This document shows positions 1 to 9,030 of a stretch of DNA of 64,000 nucleotides, one piece after another. Made by a program: the position numbers and the translations under genes. The notes under the pieces are model-generated. The model did not search any database. It saw only the letters and a program-made list of their open reading frames with translations, and was not told where the DNA came from. This DNA comes from Pseudomonas fluorescens (GTDB lineage Bacteria; Pseudomonadota; Gammaproteobacteria; Pseudomonadales; Pseudomonadaceae). How positions within the stretch are numbered: the first letter of the stretch is position 1; each line of letters starts with the position of its first letter. The DNA lies in the NCBI RefSeq assembly GCF_001623525.1, contig NZ_CP015225.1, positions 4,104,501 to 4,168,500 on the forward strand, read 5' to 3'.

Positions 1-1
1 C

Positions 2-1189
2 ACCGCCATCGAAGCCAAATGCGAAAACGTCGCCATCGACGTGCTGGCCCTGGAACAACTGGCCGACTTCGCCGAAAAGAACGTCTCGCTGACCATCGTC
101 GGCCCGGAAGTGCCGCTGGTCGCCGGCGTGGTCGATCTGTTCCGCTCCCGTGGCCTGGACTGCTTCGGCCCGACCGCCGGTGCCGCGCAGTTGGAAGGCT
201 CGAAAGCGTTCACCAAGGATTTCCTGGCGCGTCACAAGATCCCGACCGCCGACTACCAGAACTTCACCGAAATCGAACCGGCCCTGGCGTACCTGCGCGA
301 GAAAGGCGCACCGATCGTGATCAAGGCCGACGGCCTGGCTGCCGGTAAAGGTGTGATCGTTGCCATGACCCTGGCCGAAGCCGAAGACGCCGTGCGCGAC
401 ATGCTCGCCGGCAACGCCTTCGGTGACGCCGGTTCCCGCGTGGTGATCGAAGAGTTCCTCGACGGCGAGGAAGCCAGCTTCATCGTTATGGTCGATGGCA
501 AGAACGTCCTGCCAATGGCCACCAGCCAGGACCACAAGCGTGTCGGCGACGGCGACAGCGGCCCGAACACCGGCGGCATGGGTGCCTACTCCCCGGCCCC
601 GGTGGTGACCGCCCAAGTACACCAGCGCGTCATGGACCAGGTGATCTGGCCGACCGTGCGCGGCATGGCCGAGGAAGGCAACGTCTACACCGGTTTCCTC
701 TATGCCGGCCTGATGATCGACAAGGCTGGTAACCCAAAAGTCATCGAATTCAACTGCCGTTTCGGCGATCCTGAGACCCAACCGGTGATGCTGCGCCTGC
801 AATCGAGCCTGGTCCTGCTGGTCGAGGCCGCACTGGCCCAGGCCCTGGACAAGGTCGAAGCCCAATGGGATCCGCGCCCAAGCGTCGGTGTCGTATTGGC
901 GGCCGGCGGTTACCCCGGCGACTACGCCAAGGGTAGCGCGATCCAGGGCCTGGATGCCGCGGCCCGCCTGGAAGGCAAGGTCTTCCATGCAGGCACGGCG
1001 TTGAAGGACGGGCAAGTGGTCACCGCCGGCGGTCGCGTGCTTTGCGCCACCGCCATGGGCGCCAGTGTCGACGAAGCTCAGCAGCAGGCCTACAAGCTTG
1101 CCGCCGAGATCGACTGGGAAGGTTGCTTCTACCGCAAGGACATTGGCTACCGCGCCATTGCCCGCGAGCGTGGCGAAAATCTGGAATAA
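2..1189 (+). CDS. purD: Phosphoribosylamine-glycine ligase (GAR synthetase), 5'-truncated by window edge
   Basis: Joins glycine to 5-phosphoribosylamine with ATP, giving GAR, the second step of de novo purine synthesis in the cytoplasm. The frame is open from base 2 (T-A-I-E-A-K-C-E-N-V...), so the real start lies upstream of the window. About 395 of the usual ~430 residues are present. Visible signatures are the ATP-grasp segment with KADGLAAGKGV, the glycine-rich HKRVGDGDSGPNTGGMGAYSP-type loop, and the EFNCRFGDPETQ metal/ATP motif near the end of the grasp domain. The following gene is retS, the same order as PA4855-PA4856 in P. aeruginosa; purH would be expected just upstream. A perfect inverted repeat follows the stop. 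Confidence 0.97.
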   Translation, partial: TAIEAKCENVAIDVLALEQLADFAEKNVSLTIVGPEVPLVAGVVDLFRSRGLDCFGPTAGAAQLEGSKAFTKDFLARHKIPTADYQNFTEIEPALAYLREKGAPIVIKADGLAAGKGVIVAMTLAEAEDAVRDMLAGNAFGDAGSRVVIEEFLDGEEASFIVMVDGKNVLPMATSQDHKRVGDGDSGPNTGGMGAYSPAPVVTAQVHQRVMDQVIWPTVRGMAEEGNVYTGFLYAGLMIDKAGNPKVIEFNCRFGDPETQPVMLRLQSSLVLLVEAALAQALDKVEAQWDPRPSVGVVLAAGGYPGDYAKGSAIQGLDAAARLEGKVFHAGTALKDGQVVTAGGRVLCATAMGASVDEAQQQAYKLAAEIDWEGCFYRKDIGYRAIARERGENLE

Positions 1190-1203
1190 CCCAGCCATTC
1201 AGC

Positions 1204-1230
1204 CAGGCAAGGGGCTGCGGCCCTTGCCTG
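1204..1230 (+). terminator. Inverted repeat after purD, likely terminator
   Basis: A perfect 10-bp stem (CAGGCAAGGG / CCCTTGCCTG) with a 7-base loop begins 15 bases after the purD stop. No T run follows, so intrinsic termination may be weak. It separates purD from retS. Confidence 0.55.
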
Positions 1231-1288
1231 ACTGTTCCGGCGCCGCGCATAGTTATACTCTGGCATCAACCTACGAAGGGATTTCGCC

Positions 1289-4078
1289 GTGCGCTGGCTC
1301 AGGATTGCCATAGGCCTTACCGTCACCTTGCTGACGTTGCTCTGCATGCTCCCGGCCCAGGCCGCGCCAGGCAGTGGCTGGGCCGTATTGCTCGACGAAC
1401 AGGGCGACCTGACGCTGAGCGACATCCGCTCTGCCCGCTACACCAATCAATTCAGCCCCATCGACCTGGACCGTCTCCAGGCCGCCGAGCCCGGCGGGGC
1501 ATTGTGGTTGCGTTTCCGCCTGGCCCCCGACCGGCATGAACAGATCCTGCGCATCTTCGCGCCCGACCTGTCGCGCCTGAACCTCTACGTGCTGGACGGC
1601 GATACCCTGGTTGACCAGCAAGTCAGCGGCAATGCCACGCCGCACACTGAACCTGCGGTCCCCAGCAACGATTTGATGCTGCCCCTGCCACGCAGCGACA
1701 AATCGCTGGACGTCTACCTGCGACTGTCCTCGCGCCATGAACTGCGCCCCTACATCACCTTGCAATCGGCAGTCGTGGCCGCGGCCGATCAGAACCAGAC
1801 ACTGATCTATGGGTTGCTGTTCGGCTGCATCGCCATGCTGGTGCTGCATAACCTTACCCGCTACGCCTACACCCGTTCACGCAGTTGCCTGTGGCTGGCA
1901 GCCTGTGAAGGACTGCTGATGCTCAGCCTGGCGCTGTTGCTGAATCTGGCCGGAGCCTGGCTGCCCGACTGGCCAGCCGTCCAGACGCCCGGAGCCTACC
2001 TGGCCTTGTTACTGACAGCGCCCTGCGGCCTGATGTTCGCCTACCGTTTCTTCGCGCCCCTGGGGCCGCACCCGTTGAATCGGCTGCTGCTGGGGGACAT
2101 CGTGCTCGTCATGCTGTGCAGCCTGTTGCTGTTGTTCGTCAATACGCTGCCGCTCAATATCATGACCTATGCCCTCGTGGCCCTGGCCGGCCTCAGCATG
2201 CTGCTCGTCAGCGCCTGGCACTGGCAAAAGGGCTACCGCCCAGCCCGGCTGTTCGTCGCGGCCATGGTGGTCTTCAACCTGGGCACGCTGATCATCCTTC
2301 CGGCACTGCAAGGGCTCACGGAGGTTCCTCCCCAGGGCTTGATCATCACCCTGCTGATCTTCATCTGCATCAGCGGCCTGTTGATGAGTGTCGCCCTGGG
2401 TGAGCGCCAGCGCTCGATCAACGAAAGCCGATTCAGCATCAGCCGCGACCTGGCGGCGAGCAATGCCGAGATCAATGCCAAGGCCGAGTTCCTGGCCAAG
2501 ATCAGCCACGAGATCCGCACCCCGATGAACGGCGTGCTGGGCATGACCGAACTGCTGCTGGGCACGCCGTTGTCGGTCAAGCAACGCGACTACGTGCAGA
2601 CGATCCACAGCGCCGGCAATGAACTGCTGACCCTGATCAACGAGATCCTCGACATCTCCCGGCTCGAATCCGGGCAGATCGAACTGGACGACGTGCAGTT
2701 CGACCTCAATGCACTGATCGAGGACTGCCTGAGTATCTTCCGCGCCAAGGCCGAACAGCAGAATGTCGAGCTGATCAGTTTCATTCAGCCCCAGGTGCCG
2801 CGAGTGATCAGCGGTGACCCGACGCGACTGCGCCAGGCGCTGCTGAGCCTGTTGGAAAACGCCCTGAAGAAAACCGACGAGGGCGAAGTGCTGATCGTCG
2901 TCGCCCTCGACGAGCGCAGCAATCAGCCGCGCCTGCGCATCGCCGTGCAGGACAGCGGGACGCCGATGGACGCCGAAGAGCGCGACACGCTGATGCACGC
3001 CGAGCTGCACAGCAAGAATTTCCTGTCGGCCACGCGCCTGGGGGGCAACCTGGGCCTGGTCATCGCCCGTCAGTTGATCATCCTGATGCACGGGGAATTC
3101 GGTATCAAAAGCGGCAGCAACCAGGGCAGTACCTTGTGGCTGACCTTGCCGCTGGACCCGGATCGCCTCGAACATCCGACTGCCGACCTCGATGGCCCGT
3201 TGCAAGGGGCGCGGGTATTGATCGTCGACGACAACGACACCTGCCGCAAAGTACTGGTGCAACAGTGCAGCGCCTGGGGCCTGAACGTCAGTGCCGTGCC
3301 ATCGGGCAAGGAAGCCCTGGCGCTGCTGCGCACCAAGGCGCACCTGCGCGATTATTTCGACGTGGTGTTGCTGGACCAGAACATGCCAGGCATGACCGGC
3401 ATGCAACTGGCGGCCAAGATCAAGGAAGACCCGAGCCTGAACCACGACATCCTGTTAATCATGCTCACCGGTATCAGCAATGCACCGAGCAAGATCGTCG
3501 CACGCAACAGCGGGGTCAAGCGCATCCTCGCCAAACCGGTGGCCGGCTATACCCTCAAGACCACCCTGGCGGACGAGCTGAACCAGCGCAACCGGGGCCA
3601 GGCGACGAATGTACAGGTGAACGCCGGCCCTCCCCTCCCGGTGAAAGTGCCGAGCGATTTCCGCATCCTGGTGGCCGAGGACAACAGCATCTCCACCAAG
3701 GTCATCCGCGGCATGCTCGGCAAGCTCAACCTGCAACCCGACACCGCCAGCAACGGCGAAGAAGCCCTCAAGGCCATGAAGGAGCAGCGTTACGACCTGG
3801 TCCTGATGGACTGTGAAATGCCGATCCTCGACGGGTTTTCCGCCACCCAGCAATTGCGCGCCTGGGAAATGGGCAACCAGCGGACCCGTACGCCCGTGGT
3901 GGCGCTCACCGCTCACATCCTGGCCGAGCACAAGGAACGCGCCCGCCAGGCCGGGATGGACGGGCACATGGCCAAGCCGGTGGAGCTGTCACAGCTACGC
4001 GAGCTGATCGAGCATTGGGTGGCCCAGCGTGACCAGCAGAACCAGACCGTCGCGCATTCGTCCGAGGGCGTCCGCTGA
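1289..4078 (+). CDS. retS: Hybrid sensor histidine kinase RetS
   Basis: Membrane sensor kinase that opposes GacS signalling and so controls RsmY/RsmZ, biofilm and secretion. 929 residues from a GTG start. Order: signal peptide (~1-25), periplasmic 7TMR-DISMED2 domain (~30-155), seven membrane helices (~165-365), HisKA with H407 in the motif [11 protein letters not shown], HATPase, then two receiver domains with phospho-acceptors D696 (LLDQNMPG) and D841 (LMDCEMP). These three sites are each 17 less than H424, D713 and D858, which I recall as the P. aeruginosa RetS residues. The position directly after purD is also that of PA4856. That receptor layout and synteny separate it from LadS. GacS and the sRNAs are not in the window. 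Confidence 0.94.
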   Translation: MRWLRIAIGLTVTLLTLLCMLPAQAAPGSGWAVLLDEQGDLTLSDIRSARYTNQFSPIDLDRLQAAEPGGALWLRFRLAPDRHEQILRIFAPDLSRLNLYVLDGDTLVDQQVSGNATPHTEPAVPSNDLMLPLPRSDKSLDVYLRLSSRHELRPYITLQSAVVAAADQNQTLIYGLLFGCIAMLVLHNLTRYAYTRSRSCLWLAACEGLLMLSLALLLNLAGAWLPDWPAVQTPGAYLALLLTAPCGLMFAYRFFAPLGPHPLNRLLLGDIVLVMLCSLLLLFVNTLPLNIMTYALVALAGLSMLLVSAWHWQKGYRPARLFVAAMVVFNLGTLIILPALQGLTEVPPQGLIITLLIFICISGLLMSVALGERQRSINESRFSISRDLAASNAEINAKAEFLAKISHEIRTPMNGVLGMTELLLGTPLSVKQRDYVQTIHSAGNELLTLINEILDISRLESGQIELDDVQFDLNALIEDCLSIFRAKAEQQNVELISFIQPQVPRVISGDPTRLRQALLSLLENALKKTDEGEVLIVVALDERSNQPRLRIAVQDSGTPMDAEERDTLMHAELHSKNFLSATRLGGNLGLVIARQLIILMHGEFGIKSGSNQGSTLWLTLPLDPDRLEHPTADLDGPLQGARVLIVDDNDTCRKVLVQQCSAWGLNVSAVPSGKEALALLRTKAHLRDYFDVVLLDQNMPGMTGMQLAAKIKEDPSLNHDILLIMLTGISNAPSKIVARNSGVKRILAKPVAGYTLKTTLADELNQRNRGQATNVQVNAGPPLPVKVPSDFRILVAEDNSISTKVIRGMLGKLNLQPDTASNGEEALKAMKEQRYDLVLMDCEMPILDGFSATQQLRAWEMGNQRTRTPVVALTAHILAEHKERARQAGMDGHMAKPVELSQLRELIEHWVAQRDQQNQTVAHSSEGVR

Positions 4079-4093
4079 CGCCCGGAGCCCTGT

Positions 4094-4771
4094 TCAACAT
4101 TTCAACGCATGAATATTACGGGTCGTCTCGGCGATAACGGCGCGCAGGACTTTTTCCCGGAACATTGAGTAATGCAGCGTGTTGAACGTCACGACCGCCA
4201 TTTCTTCATGGCTGGTTTGCACAACCTCCTCTATCGGCCAAAAAAGGAAGGTCGAGAGCGTTTTACGAATGCTGAATTGCTTGTGGTAAAGCGCGACCTC
4301 TATTCGCCCAGGCGATTTCGGCAGGCAGGGAACCACCTGGAAGAACGCCGAATCATGCTGCAGGCTTGCCCGTTCGAATGCCTCAAGGGCATTGGGGTGG
4401 CGCTTCAGGGCGCCAATCGAATCAGTCGCCGAGCGCGCAAAGCGTTCATCGAATGACTGGGAGATTTGCCGGGCAACACTCTCGGCCATTGACCCCTCGC
4501 CCGCCTGTCCAGGCCTGAGGGGACGCGCCGAATCCCACCCCAGGTACCTGAGCGTGTTCCTGTAGTAGTTGAACCAACTGCCCACCAAACCGTCCTGATA
4601 AGCCGACCGCGTTGCCAACTGGGCATACAGGTTGCTCAGACAGATGTCTTCGCGATCCTGGGGAGACAACCCCTGGCCGAACGACACGAGGCTTGCCCCC
4701 ACGACAGCAGCCGGCGCGGGATCGCTGCTGTGAAACAGGCGCTCGCCGGCCTGTAGGCGTTCGCTATTCAT
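4094..4771 (-). CDS. Small toxin-locus paralog A (unknown function)
   Basis: 225 residues, no family recognised. It matches the plus-strand protein at 8249-8899 by eye: both have an N-terminal half ending in W-F-x-x-Y-x-x-T-L-x-x-LGW, then a central FFQVVP / TFQVVP stretch, then a hydrophobic FLFW patch followed by an EE pair. The start chosen is ATG at 4771, which overlaps the stop of the upstream gene by 8 bases (ATGAATAG), so translational coupling is likely. An upstream extension of the frame to 4981 lies inside the neighbour and is rejected. No signal peptide or membrane segment. It is the last gene of a three-gene minus-strand run (5548-6357, 4764-5543, this one) and converges on retS with 15 bases between the stops. 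Confidence 0.8.
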   Translation of the reverse strand: MNSERLQAGERLFHSSDPAPAAVVGASLVSFGQGLSPQDREDICLSNLYAQLATRSAYQDGLVGSWFNYYRNTLRYLGWDSARPLRPGQAGEGSMAESVARQISQSFDERFARSATDSIGALKRHPNALEAFERASLQHDSAFFQVVPCLPKSPGRIEVALYHKQFSIRKTLSTFLFWPIEEVVQTSHEEMAVVTFNTLHYSMFREKVLRAVIAETTRNIHALKC

Positions 4772-5543
4772 CGCGCGCCCCCCGTTCAACGTCGTCGGAA
4801 ATATCAAAGACATGCTTCGTTGGCTTATCACCCAGCTTCCGTACGATCGCACCGCGCAGGGGAGCGTAAAGCTCTTTCGATAAGTTGGCCTGAAAGCATC
4901 TGGACTGAAGATTACCGACCACATTGGCGACGGACAGGCACTGACCGAGGGGGTTGGAGATAGCCCGTTGCGTGGTCTCATAGCTCAGGGAAATGCTGCT
5001 CAGCAAGGGGGCTCGCCGGGCCAGAATCACTTGCAGGCAGACCCTGCCAACGGCTTCATCGGTCTCTGACGGTGGCACGGGCTCCTTGCGCTTGCAGGTC
5101 TGCTCGCGCAGTTGCTCGATGGCCGGCAGGGTACCGGGCAACTGCGCGACACGGTTCAACAGGCGAGTGACTTCATCGGCCACTGTAGGATCGACATACT
5201 CCCCCAGTCGACGCCCTAGCCAGTGCGCCGCATTGAAGTTGGATTGCTCATCGAGGGTGAAGTTGTCCCATGCTGCAGTCTTTTGCAACCAACCGTTCTT
5301 CAAGACGTCACGGTACTCGTCATACCATATTTGTGCCTGGGTATAAGCCGGATACTTCTTGTTGGCGACCAACTGCGCGAACAATACCGAATCCAACACA
5401 TCACTTTTTTCCTGCCCGGCCATATCCGGAGACACGATCACGACAGCGCCAGCATTAATAAAAACCGAATAACCATTATTCATTGCAATCACCTGGTTAT
5501 TTTTATGATTGGCGACTACGGTGTAGTCGCCAGGTGGATACAC
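4764..5543 (-). CDS. Small toxin-locus paralog B (unknown function)
   Basis: About 259 residues, no known family. The segment LFAQLVANKKYP...IWYDEYRDVL is nearly the same as LFASLVANKRYP...EWYQLFLQVM in the gene upstream, so the two are paralogs. The C-terminal half is the most diverged of the five: the aromatic F-x-NW / FLFW patch is not recognisable. Start is uncertain. I chose GTG at 5543, five bases after the upstream stop, because similarity to the neighbour begins about there. ATG at 5483 has a better ribosome site (AGGTG, 6-base gap) but would remove the conserved N-terminus. A GTG at 5612 lies inside the upstream gene. No signal peptide. Confidence 0.72.
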   Translation of the reverse strand: MYPPGDYTVVANHKNNQVIAMNNGYSVFINAGAVVIVSPDMAGQEKSDVLDSVLFAQLVANKKYPAYTQAQIWYDEYRDVLKNGWLQKTAAWDNFTLDEQSNFNAAHWLGRRLGEYVDPTVADEVTRLLNRVAQLPGTLPAIEQLREQTCKRKEPVPPSETDEAVGRVCLQVILARRAPLLSSISLSYETTQRAISNPLGQCLSVANVVGNLQSRCFQANLSKELYAPLRGAIVRKLGDKPTKHVFDISDDVERGARDE

Positions 5544-5547
5544 AAGA

Positions 5548-6357
5548 TCAGAGTTCGTATGCTTCGATTTTCTTCTGGGCGCGATCGCCGAGTCTTTCGA
5601 TAATGGTCGCACGTGTACGGTTAATAACGGACGGCACCATGGTCATGTGGCTTTCACCGCGATACAAGTCAACCGAACTGCTGTCCCAATTAACGAACAA
5701 GACCTGGGTCTGGTTCGTGCGCTTGATGAAACGCACGGCTCCCAGTGCCATGATGACTTCGCCATGCGGCGTCTCATGGCAGGCGGCGACGCCAAACCCT
5801 CCCGCACCAGACTCCTGGATGTTCTGGTCAAACACCCGGAGCGGCCTGTCACGGGTTTGCAAGGCCGCGATGGCATCGCTGGCGACCTTGAGCATCAGCA
5901 TTGACGCCGGCCCGGGCACCGCGGCGGCCGTCACCGCCGACCCCAGGATCCTCAGCACCAGTTGGTCCATCTTGAAGCTCTTGCCCGAGGCGGCAACCGC
6001 GTCGTAGTACTTCTGCAGTATCGTCCAGCCGCAATCCTGCATCACTTGCAGGAAAAGTTGATACCACTCCTTACCCTGCTCATCACGTGGGTAGCGCTTA
6101 TTAGCCACTAACGAAGCAAACAGATAAGAGTGCTGGATATCCGCCTGGTTTTGTTCGGACATTCCCGAAACAAAAGCCAGGATACCGTCACCCACAATCG
6201 AAGCGCGATCCGGTTTTTCCGGATAGTCAGCCGTCTCGCCAGGACGCACAATAAAAGCACGCGTCGACAACTCAAACGCCTCCGGCTCAACATCATAAGC
6301 ACTCAAGCGCCCCAGACGATCAGCCAGGGTTACAACAGAATCATATTTAACGTTCAT
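5548..6357 (-). CDS. Small toxin-locus paralog C (unknown function)
   Basis: 269 residues, no family recognised. N-terminal ~55 residues are followed by the block shared with paralog B (LFASLVANKRYP, then WYQLFLQVMQDCGW). The C-terminal part VLFVNWDSSSVDLYRG matches VVFVNWQSSAREIFRG in the gene at 7192-8031, so this protein links the B-like and D-like members. A glycine/alanine-rich weakly hydrophobic stretch lies near residues 130-155 but is too short and polar for a sure membrane helix. ATG is preceded by AAGGA at a 6-base gap. It is first in the minus-strand run with B and A. The ~130 bases upstream of the start are clearly more AT-rich than the genes and should hold the promoter. Confidence 0.8.
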   Translation of the reverse strand: MNVKYDSVVTLADRLGRLSAYDVEPEAFELSTRAFIVRPGETADYPEKPDRASIVGDGILAFVSGMSEQNQADIQHSYLFASLVANKRYPRDEQGKEWYQLFLQVMQDCGWTILQKYYDAVAASGKSFKMDQLVLRILGSAVTAAAVPGPASMLMLKVASDAIAALQTRDRPLRVFDQNIQESGAGGFGVAACHETPHGEVIMALGAVRFIKRTNQTQVLFVNWDSSSVDLYRGESHMTMVPSVINRTRATIIERLGDRAQKKIEAYEL

Positions 6358-6591
6358 ACTATTTCCTTATTTAATCAAGATCATCCTTGGATCCGAGAAT
6401 TGAACTTACGCAACCCACCCCATCACAACAAGCGCGCAACTGTAACCGTAAATAATCAAATTCAATGGCGTACAATCACCTGTAATGAAGTGGCATTTTC
6501 CTGGACTTGCATCTCGCCCTTGCCACGAGCCGACAGACATCCCGACGCCTGATAGACTCCACGTCAAATTCATTCGTCGCGAGCCTCAACC

Positions 6592-7188
6592 ATGCTCCAT
6601 GTGCTGTTCAGCGTTTACCTGAAGATGCTGGTGCTCTATAGCCCCTTCTTCGTGCTGTCGTGTTTTATCGGCCTGACTCGCGGCTATTCGCGCAAGGAAC
6701 AACGCCGCCTGGCCTGGAAGGTTGCGACCGCGACGCTGGTCTCCAGCGTGTTGCTGTATTTGTTCGGGCGGGTGATTTTCAGCGTGTTCGGCATCACTGT
6801 GGACGCCTTCCGTATCGGCGCCGGCAGTGTGCTGTTCATTTCGGCCCTGGGCATGGCCCAGGGCAAGTCGGCCGTACAGACCGACAACGTGCAGCAGGAC
6901 GTGACCATCGTCCCACTGACCATACCGTTGACCGTCGGCCCCGGCACCATCGGTGCCCTGCTGGTGATGGGCGTGAGCCAGCCGCACTGGGACGACAAAC
7001 TCATGGCCATCATCAGCATCGCCCTGGCCAGTTTCACCGTCGGCGTGGTGCTTTACCTGTCCAGCCGCATCGAGCGGATCCTGGGTGACCAGGGCTTGCA
7101 GATCGTCAGCCGGCTGATGGGTTTGTTTGTCTGTGCGCTGGCGGCGCAGATCATCTTTACCGGCGTGAAAGGCTACCTGGTACCGTAG
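6592..7188 (+). CDS. MarC family integral membrane protein
   Basis: 198 residues with six predicted membrane helices and the family core near residues 100-125 (VPLTIPLTVGPGTIGALLV). MarC/UPF0056 proteins are inner-membrane proteins of unsettled transport role; they are named for the marRAB region but not shown to give drug resistance. The gene is plus-strand and sits between minus-strand paralogs C and D, ending 3 bases from the stop of D. Its base composition is ordinary for the genome, unlike the AT-richer intergenic DNA around it, so it may be an older resident with the accessory genes placed on both sides. Confidence 0.9.
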   Translation: MLHVLFSVYLKMLVLYSPFFVLSCFIGLTRGYSRKEQRRLAWKVATATLVSSVLLYLFGRVIFSVFGITVDAFRIGAGSVLFISALGMAQGKSAVQTDNVQQDVTIVPLTIPLTVGPGTIGALLVMGVSQPHWDDKLMAIISIALASFTVGVVLYLSSRIERILGDQGLQIVSRLMGLFVCALAAQIIFTGVKGYLVP

Positions 7189-7191
7189 CCA

Positions 7192-8031
7192 TCATGGCAT
7201 GCTCAAGCGCACCTTGGGCTTGCGCCGGCTGAACCTCCTGCTCAGCACCTCCCGGCGATGTACGCCCAGATATTCCTCGATGTCCTGCCTGAACGCTTCA
7301 TAACGCGCGGGGTTGAAGGTCACGAACGATTTACCGCGGAAGATCTCCCGCGCCGAAGATTGCCAGTTCACGAAAACCACACCGCCGTTACTCGAAGTAC
7401 CGGACTGTTTGATCGAGGCGGACGAGGCGATCAGGATTCCGTTGGCCAACTGCTCGCAAGGAATGACCGACAAACGCGCGCCTTCGGCCACCTTGACCTG
7501 GCTGTTGAACAGACGCATGGTCTCCTCATCCCGCTTCAAACCGTCAATCGTGGTGCTCACCACGGTACCCAGCACCGTCGCCGCCGGAACGCTGGCCTTC
7601 ACGCCATCGATGATCCCCTTGACGATATCGCTGATCACGAAGTCCATGTCCACCCGCCGGGAACTCTCGGAGTAACGGGTGTAACCGTCATCGGCAACGA
7701 AACACCCGAGGTCTTGCAGGCATTGGATAAACGCGTCGTACCACGCCCGCGTATTTTTGCCGCCAGGAACTTCAAAGTTGGCCTCCATCATCGCCATGGT
7801 CATCAGGTTCTCCATGATCGCCATATTGTTGAGCGACATGTTGTTGCCATAGCCCACGAGCGCATCCCCCAACATGAGCGCATCCAGGTCCTTGTTCGGA
7901 TTGTCATGCATCTGCACCACGGACCTGCGTACACGTCGACCCGCAGTGGCCAGCGCCTTACGCTTGTTGATACGTGCCTGGATCAACTCAACACTTTGCG
8001 CCACACTGGCTCCACTTTCGAACTGTTCCAT
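7192..8031 (-). CDS. Small toxin-locus paralog D (unknown function)
   Basis: 279 residues, no known family. Shared features with the other members: RAWYDAFIQCLQDLGC (compare EWYQLFLQVMQDCGW in C), then VVFVNWQSSAREIFRGKSFVTF, then a basic C-terminus rich in Arg/Lys (about 12 of the last 30). A stretch around residues 85-105 is methionine-rich. No signal peptide. Start ATG at 8031 has a strong AAGGAGG ribosome site at a 5-base gap. Convergent with marC and divergent from paralog E, with which it shares a 217-base upstream region. The toxin gene lies beyond E. Confidence 0.8.
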   Translation of the reverse strand: MEQFESGASVAQSVELIQARINKRKALATAGRRVRRSVVQMHDNPNKDLDALMLGDALVGYGNNMSLNNMAIMENLMTMAMMEANFEVPGGKNTRAWYDAFIQCLQDLGCFVADDGYTRYSESSRRVDMDFVISDIVKGIIDGVKASVPAATVLGTVVSTTIDGLKRDEETMRLFNSQVKVAEGARLSVIPCEQLANGILIASSASIKQSGTSSNGGVVFVNWQSSAREIFRGKSFVTFNPARYEAFRQDIEEYLGVHRREVLSRRFSRRKPKVRLSMP

Positions 8032-8248
8032 AAAAACCTCCTTGGTTATATATAAGCCCGCTCCTGCGGACCGACTTCAATCTAATTTATTATTTTCAGG
8101 AACAACAACACTGACTGATTGCAGAATATTAACCCGCGCATGCCTTCAAATATCCAGACTCAATTCCACTGCCGACTTAATCAAGACCCACGTTCATCAT
8201 TGCACTTCCAACAAGCCAAACAACACACTTACTCTTGGCGGAAATATT
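8032..8248. promoter_or_regulatory. Divergent AT-rich promoter region between paralogs D and E
   Basis: 217 bases without an open frame that I trust, clearly more AT-rich than its neighbours. Reading toward D, a TATATATAA stretch lies just before the AAGGAGG site, which could be a -10 box or a leader. Reading toward E, the sequence holds several T/A-rich hexamers but no pair I would call with confidence. Confidence 0.4.
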
Positions 8249-8899
8249 ATGAGCAATGAATTATTAACCGGATTGGTCACCGGCCCTAACCTGTTTTCGT
8301 ATATTGGCGCACCCTCCCTGCAAGACCACGATGACATCGCCGATTGCAACAATATCGCTACCCGATCAGCCGACCTCGGCCATCATCGCTATGTAAATCC
8401 CAGGGGCTGGTTCGAAGAATATGCCCGCACCTTGAGTTTCCTCGGCTGGTCGCTGTATGGCGACTCCATCCATACGCGCACACAACATCTCGTCTCGGGC
8501 TCCGTGGCGGATTTCCTGGTGCAGAGCGCCCACGCCATGAGGGATGCACAGCAGGCCAACGCAATGATCGATACCCTCGACACACTAAAAACCAATCACC
8601 CGGCCATCCTGTCCTTTGACAACGAAACCCAGGAAGGCGAGACCTTTCAAGTCGTCCCGGCCCGCTACGACTCACAAGGCAACCTTCATATCGCCCTGTT
8701 CAAACTCGAACTGAGCGTCGAGGTAAAGAGGCGCAGCTTCCTGTTCTGGAACTGGGAAGAGCGTTCAGCCAGGATCGTTCAACGCAAAGCGTTCCTGAAA
8801 TTGGACCGAAGCGAACTCGACAACAAAAGGACACTTATCAACAAAGTCCTGGATGAACACTTGATGAGACGTTTTACCTTGAGAAGGAACGTCTCGTGA
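8249..8899 (+). CDS. Small toxin-locus paralog E (unknown function)
   Basis: 216 residues, no known family. Closest by eye to paralog A: GWFEEYARTLSFLGW versus SWFNYYRNTLRYLGW, ETFQVVP versus AFFQVVP, and RRSFLFWNWEE versus LSTFLFWPIEE. C-terminus is basic. It is the only member on the plus strand and faces the toxin gene, ending convergently with it; a bidirectional hairpin lies between. Start ATG at 8249 is chosen because GGCGG lies 7 bases upstream and paralogy begins there; the frame stays open further upstream to 7874 but overlaps paralog D on the other strand. No signal peptide. Confidence 0.8.
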   Translation: MSNELLTGLVTGPNLFSYIGAPSLQDHDDIADCNNIATRSADLGHHRYVNPRGWFEEYARTLSFLGWSLYGDSIHTRTQHLVSGSVADFLVQSAHAMRDAQQANAMIDTLDTLKTNHPAILSFDNETQEGETFQVVPARYDSQGNLHIALFKLELSVEVKRRSFLFWNWEERSARIVQRKAFLKLDRSELDNKRTLINKVLDEHLMRRFTLRRNVS

Positions 8900-8956
8900 A
8901 ACATTGATACTTCCAGGCCTGGCGCGGCGCAACGTCTTTACGGAATGACGGCCAAC

Positions 8957-8999
8957 CAAAAAAGAGTTGTCGACTAACACACCGACAACTCCTTTTTAC
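8957..8999. terminator. Bidirectional intrinsic terminator between paralog E and the toxin gene
   Basis: An A-run, a GAGTTGTCG / CGACAACTC stem with a short loop, then a T-run (CTTTTTA). A and T tracts on both sides let it serve the plus-strand paralog E and the minus-strand toxin gene. Confidence 0.8.
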
Positions 9000-9030
9000 T
9001 TAAAACCTAACCCTGGATAACGGCCTTGGT

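Noticed and set aside
2009..3445. 478-codon minus-strand open frame within retS
   Set aside because: Shadow frame; the plus strand has all RetS domains with conserved residues.
1289..4078. Calling the kinase LadS instead of RetS
   Set aside because: Two receiver domains, the constant 17-residue offset of His/Asp sites from P. aeruginosa RetS and the purD neighbour favour RetS; LadS has one receiver domain.
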